Shown: positions 63,314-64,000 of the stretch, piece after piece
How positions within the stretch are numbered: the first letter of the stretch is position 1
How the letters are laid out: the number at the start of each line of letters is the position of its first letter
NCBI RefSeq assembly: GCF_002954265.1
Contig: NZ_PPSL01000003.1
Location: 744,001 to 808,000 of the forward strand
Reading direction: 5' to 3'
Length of the DNA: 64,000 nucleotides
DNA from: Flavipsychrobacter stenotrophus
GTDB taxonomy: Bacteria > Bacteroidota > Bacteroidia > Chitinophagales > Chitinophagaceae
Translations under genes and position numbers: made by a program
Notes under the pieces: model-generated
Told to the model about the DNA's origin: nothing
What the model saw: the letters and a program-made list of their open reading frames with translations, nothing else
The model's database searches: none

Positions 63314-64000
63314 ATGAAAACAAGAAGAATGAAAAATCTATTTTACACGTTATTTGCTGCTCTTTTATTTACAACATCAAATGCCGGTGCACAGCGTCTG
63401 CATGATGATAATACCATAAGCTGGCTGTCGAGTCAGAATACAATATATCTTTCTAAAAAGGTTTCGCTGGCATTAGAATATCAGTGGAGGCGGGAAGGAG
63501 TGTTTCAGAGTTGGCAGCAATCGCTGGCCAGGGGCGGTGTTCAGTATCATTTCAAGAACGGAGTGTCGGTGTTAGGTGGTTATGCATATGTGATCACTTA
63601 TCCTTATGGAGACTATCCTGCAGGGCCATACACTATTCCAGAGCACCGCATATTTGAGCAGTTGGTTTGGAACGACAATAGTCATGGACGATTGATGATC
63701 AATCACAGGCTGAGATTAGAGCAACGCCTTGTGGGCAAGGTAAACCAGAAGGCCGCGGCATACGATGTTGATGGATCTAACTACCTGAACCGTGTGCGCT
63801 ACCAGCTGCGTGTTACCTATCCATTGAACAATAAAAAGCTGGAAGATAAGACATGGTATCTGGCCGCGTTTGATGAGTTGTTTGTAGGCTTCGGTTCTAA
63901 TGTGAACCAGAACATTTTTGACCAGAACCGTATAGGTATCTTGGCCGGTTACCAGTTCAACAAGAACTTCAGAGTGGACGCAGGCTACCTTAATCAGACT
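63314..64000 (+). CDS. DUF2490 outer-membrane protein (cut by the right edge)
   Basis: The frame is open from the ATG at 63314 to the window end (229 codons); an in-frame ATG at 63329 is equally possible. A signal peptide ends near SNAGAQ. The DUF2490 pattern is clear: WLSSQNTIYLSKKVSLALEY, WQQSLARGGVQYHF, YTIPEHRIFEQL, HRLRLEQR, NRVRYQLRVTYPL, FDQNRIGILAGYQF and DAGYLNQ at the edge. These are predicted outer-membrane barrel proteins of unknown function. Only a few C-terminal residues are likely missing. Confidence 0.88.
   Translation, partial: MKTRRMKNLFYTLFAALLFTTSNAGAQRLHDDNTISWLSSQNTIYLSKKVSLALEYQWRREGVFQSWQQSLARGGVQYHFKNGVSVLGGYAYVITYPYGDYPAGPYTIPEHRIFEQLVWNDNSHGRLMINHRLRLEQRLVGKVNQKAAAYDVDGSNYLNRVRYQLRVTYPLNNKKLEDKTWYLAAFDELFVGFGSNVNQNIFDQNRIGILAGYQFNKNFRVDAGYLNQT

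Overview
The window comes from a member of the Bacteroidota, most like the Chitinophagaceae. The grounds are: four large secreted proteins ending in type IX secretion (T9SS) sorting domains; a complete alternative complex III operon (actA-F) running into cytochrome oxidase genes; several TAnnTTTG-type promoter boxes; and many Bacteroidota-style intergenic hairpin repeats. No rRNA, tRNA, CRISPR array, transposase or prophage was seen.

Layout. 1-7.7 kb: 5' part of purL (reverse strand, cut by the left edge) and two long T9SS-sorted Ig-repeat proteins. 8-10.6 kb: three small secreted paralogues that resemble a free-standing GldM C-terminal domain, separated by 1.2 kb of repeats. 10.6-19.4 kb: an SH3b membrane protein, an AT-rich KAP-type P-loop NTPase that looks acquired, a thiolase, a barrel-like outer-membrane protein, a SET-domain protein, an M14 carboxypeptidase and an orphan histidine kinase. 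19.6-31.5 kb: actA-actB-actC-actD-actE-actF-ctaC-ctaD, one respiratory unit carrying electrons from quinol through complex III to oxygen, closed by a strong terminator. 31.6-45.9 kb: mostly housekeeping and envelope genes (rny, NlpC/P60 hydrolase, FN3-repeat T9SS protein, AlbA_2 protein, Nudix hydrolase, sdaA, fasciclin protein, sppA, a BtuF-like binding protein, cystathionine beta-synthase). 46.3-48.7 kb: a SulP transporter and beta-carbonic anhydrase pair. 49.7-57.7 kb: serine hydrolase, ACP-phosphodiesterase-like protein, FUSC membrane protein, TlpA-like thioredoxin, a small secreted protein and a BNR-propeller T9SS protein. 57.8-59.7 kb: nearly 2 kb of non-coding repeats. 59.7-64 kb: smc, then a DUF2490 outer-membrane protein cut by the right edge.

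The least explained material is non-coding. The gaps at 8.43-9.58 kb and 57.81-59.35 kb carry the same repeat families in the same general order and orientation. One family (B, three copies) keeps a conserved 60-75 nt loop while its closing stem differs between copies by compensating changes, and its 3' arm continues into direct repeats of about 10 bp. Other families keep fixed flanks around different palindromes. This is the best candidate here for an undescribed element. The GldM-C-like paralogues and the lone KAP NTPase are next.
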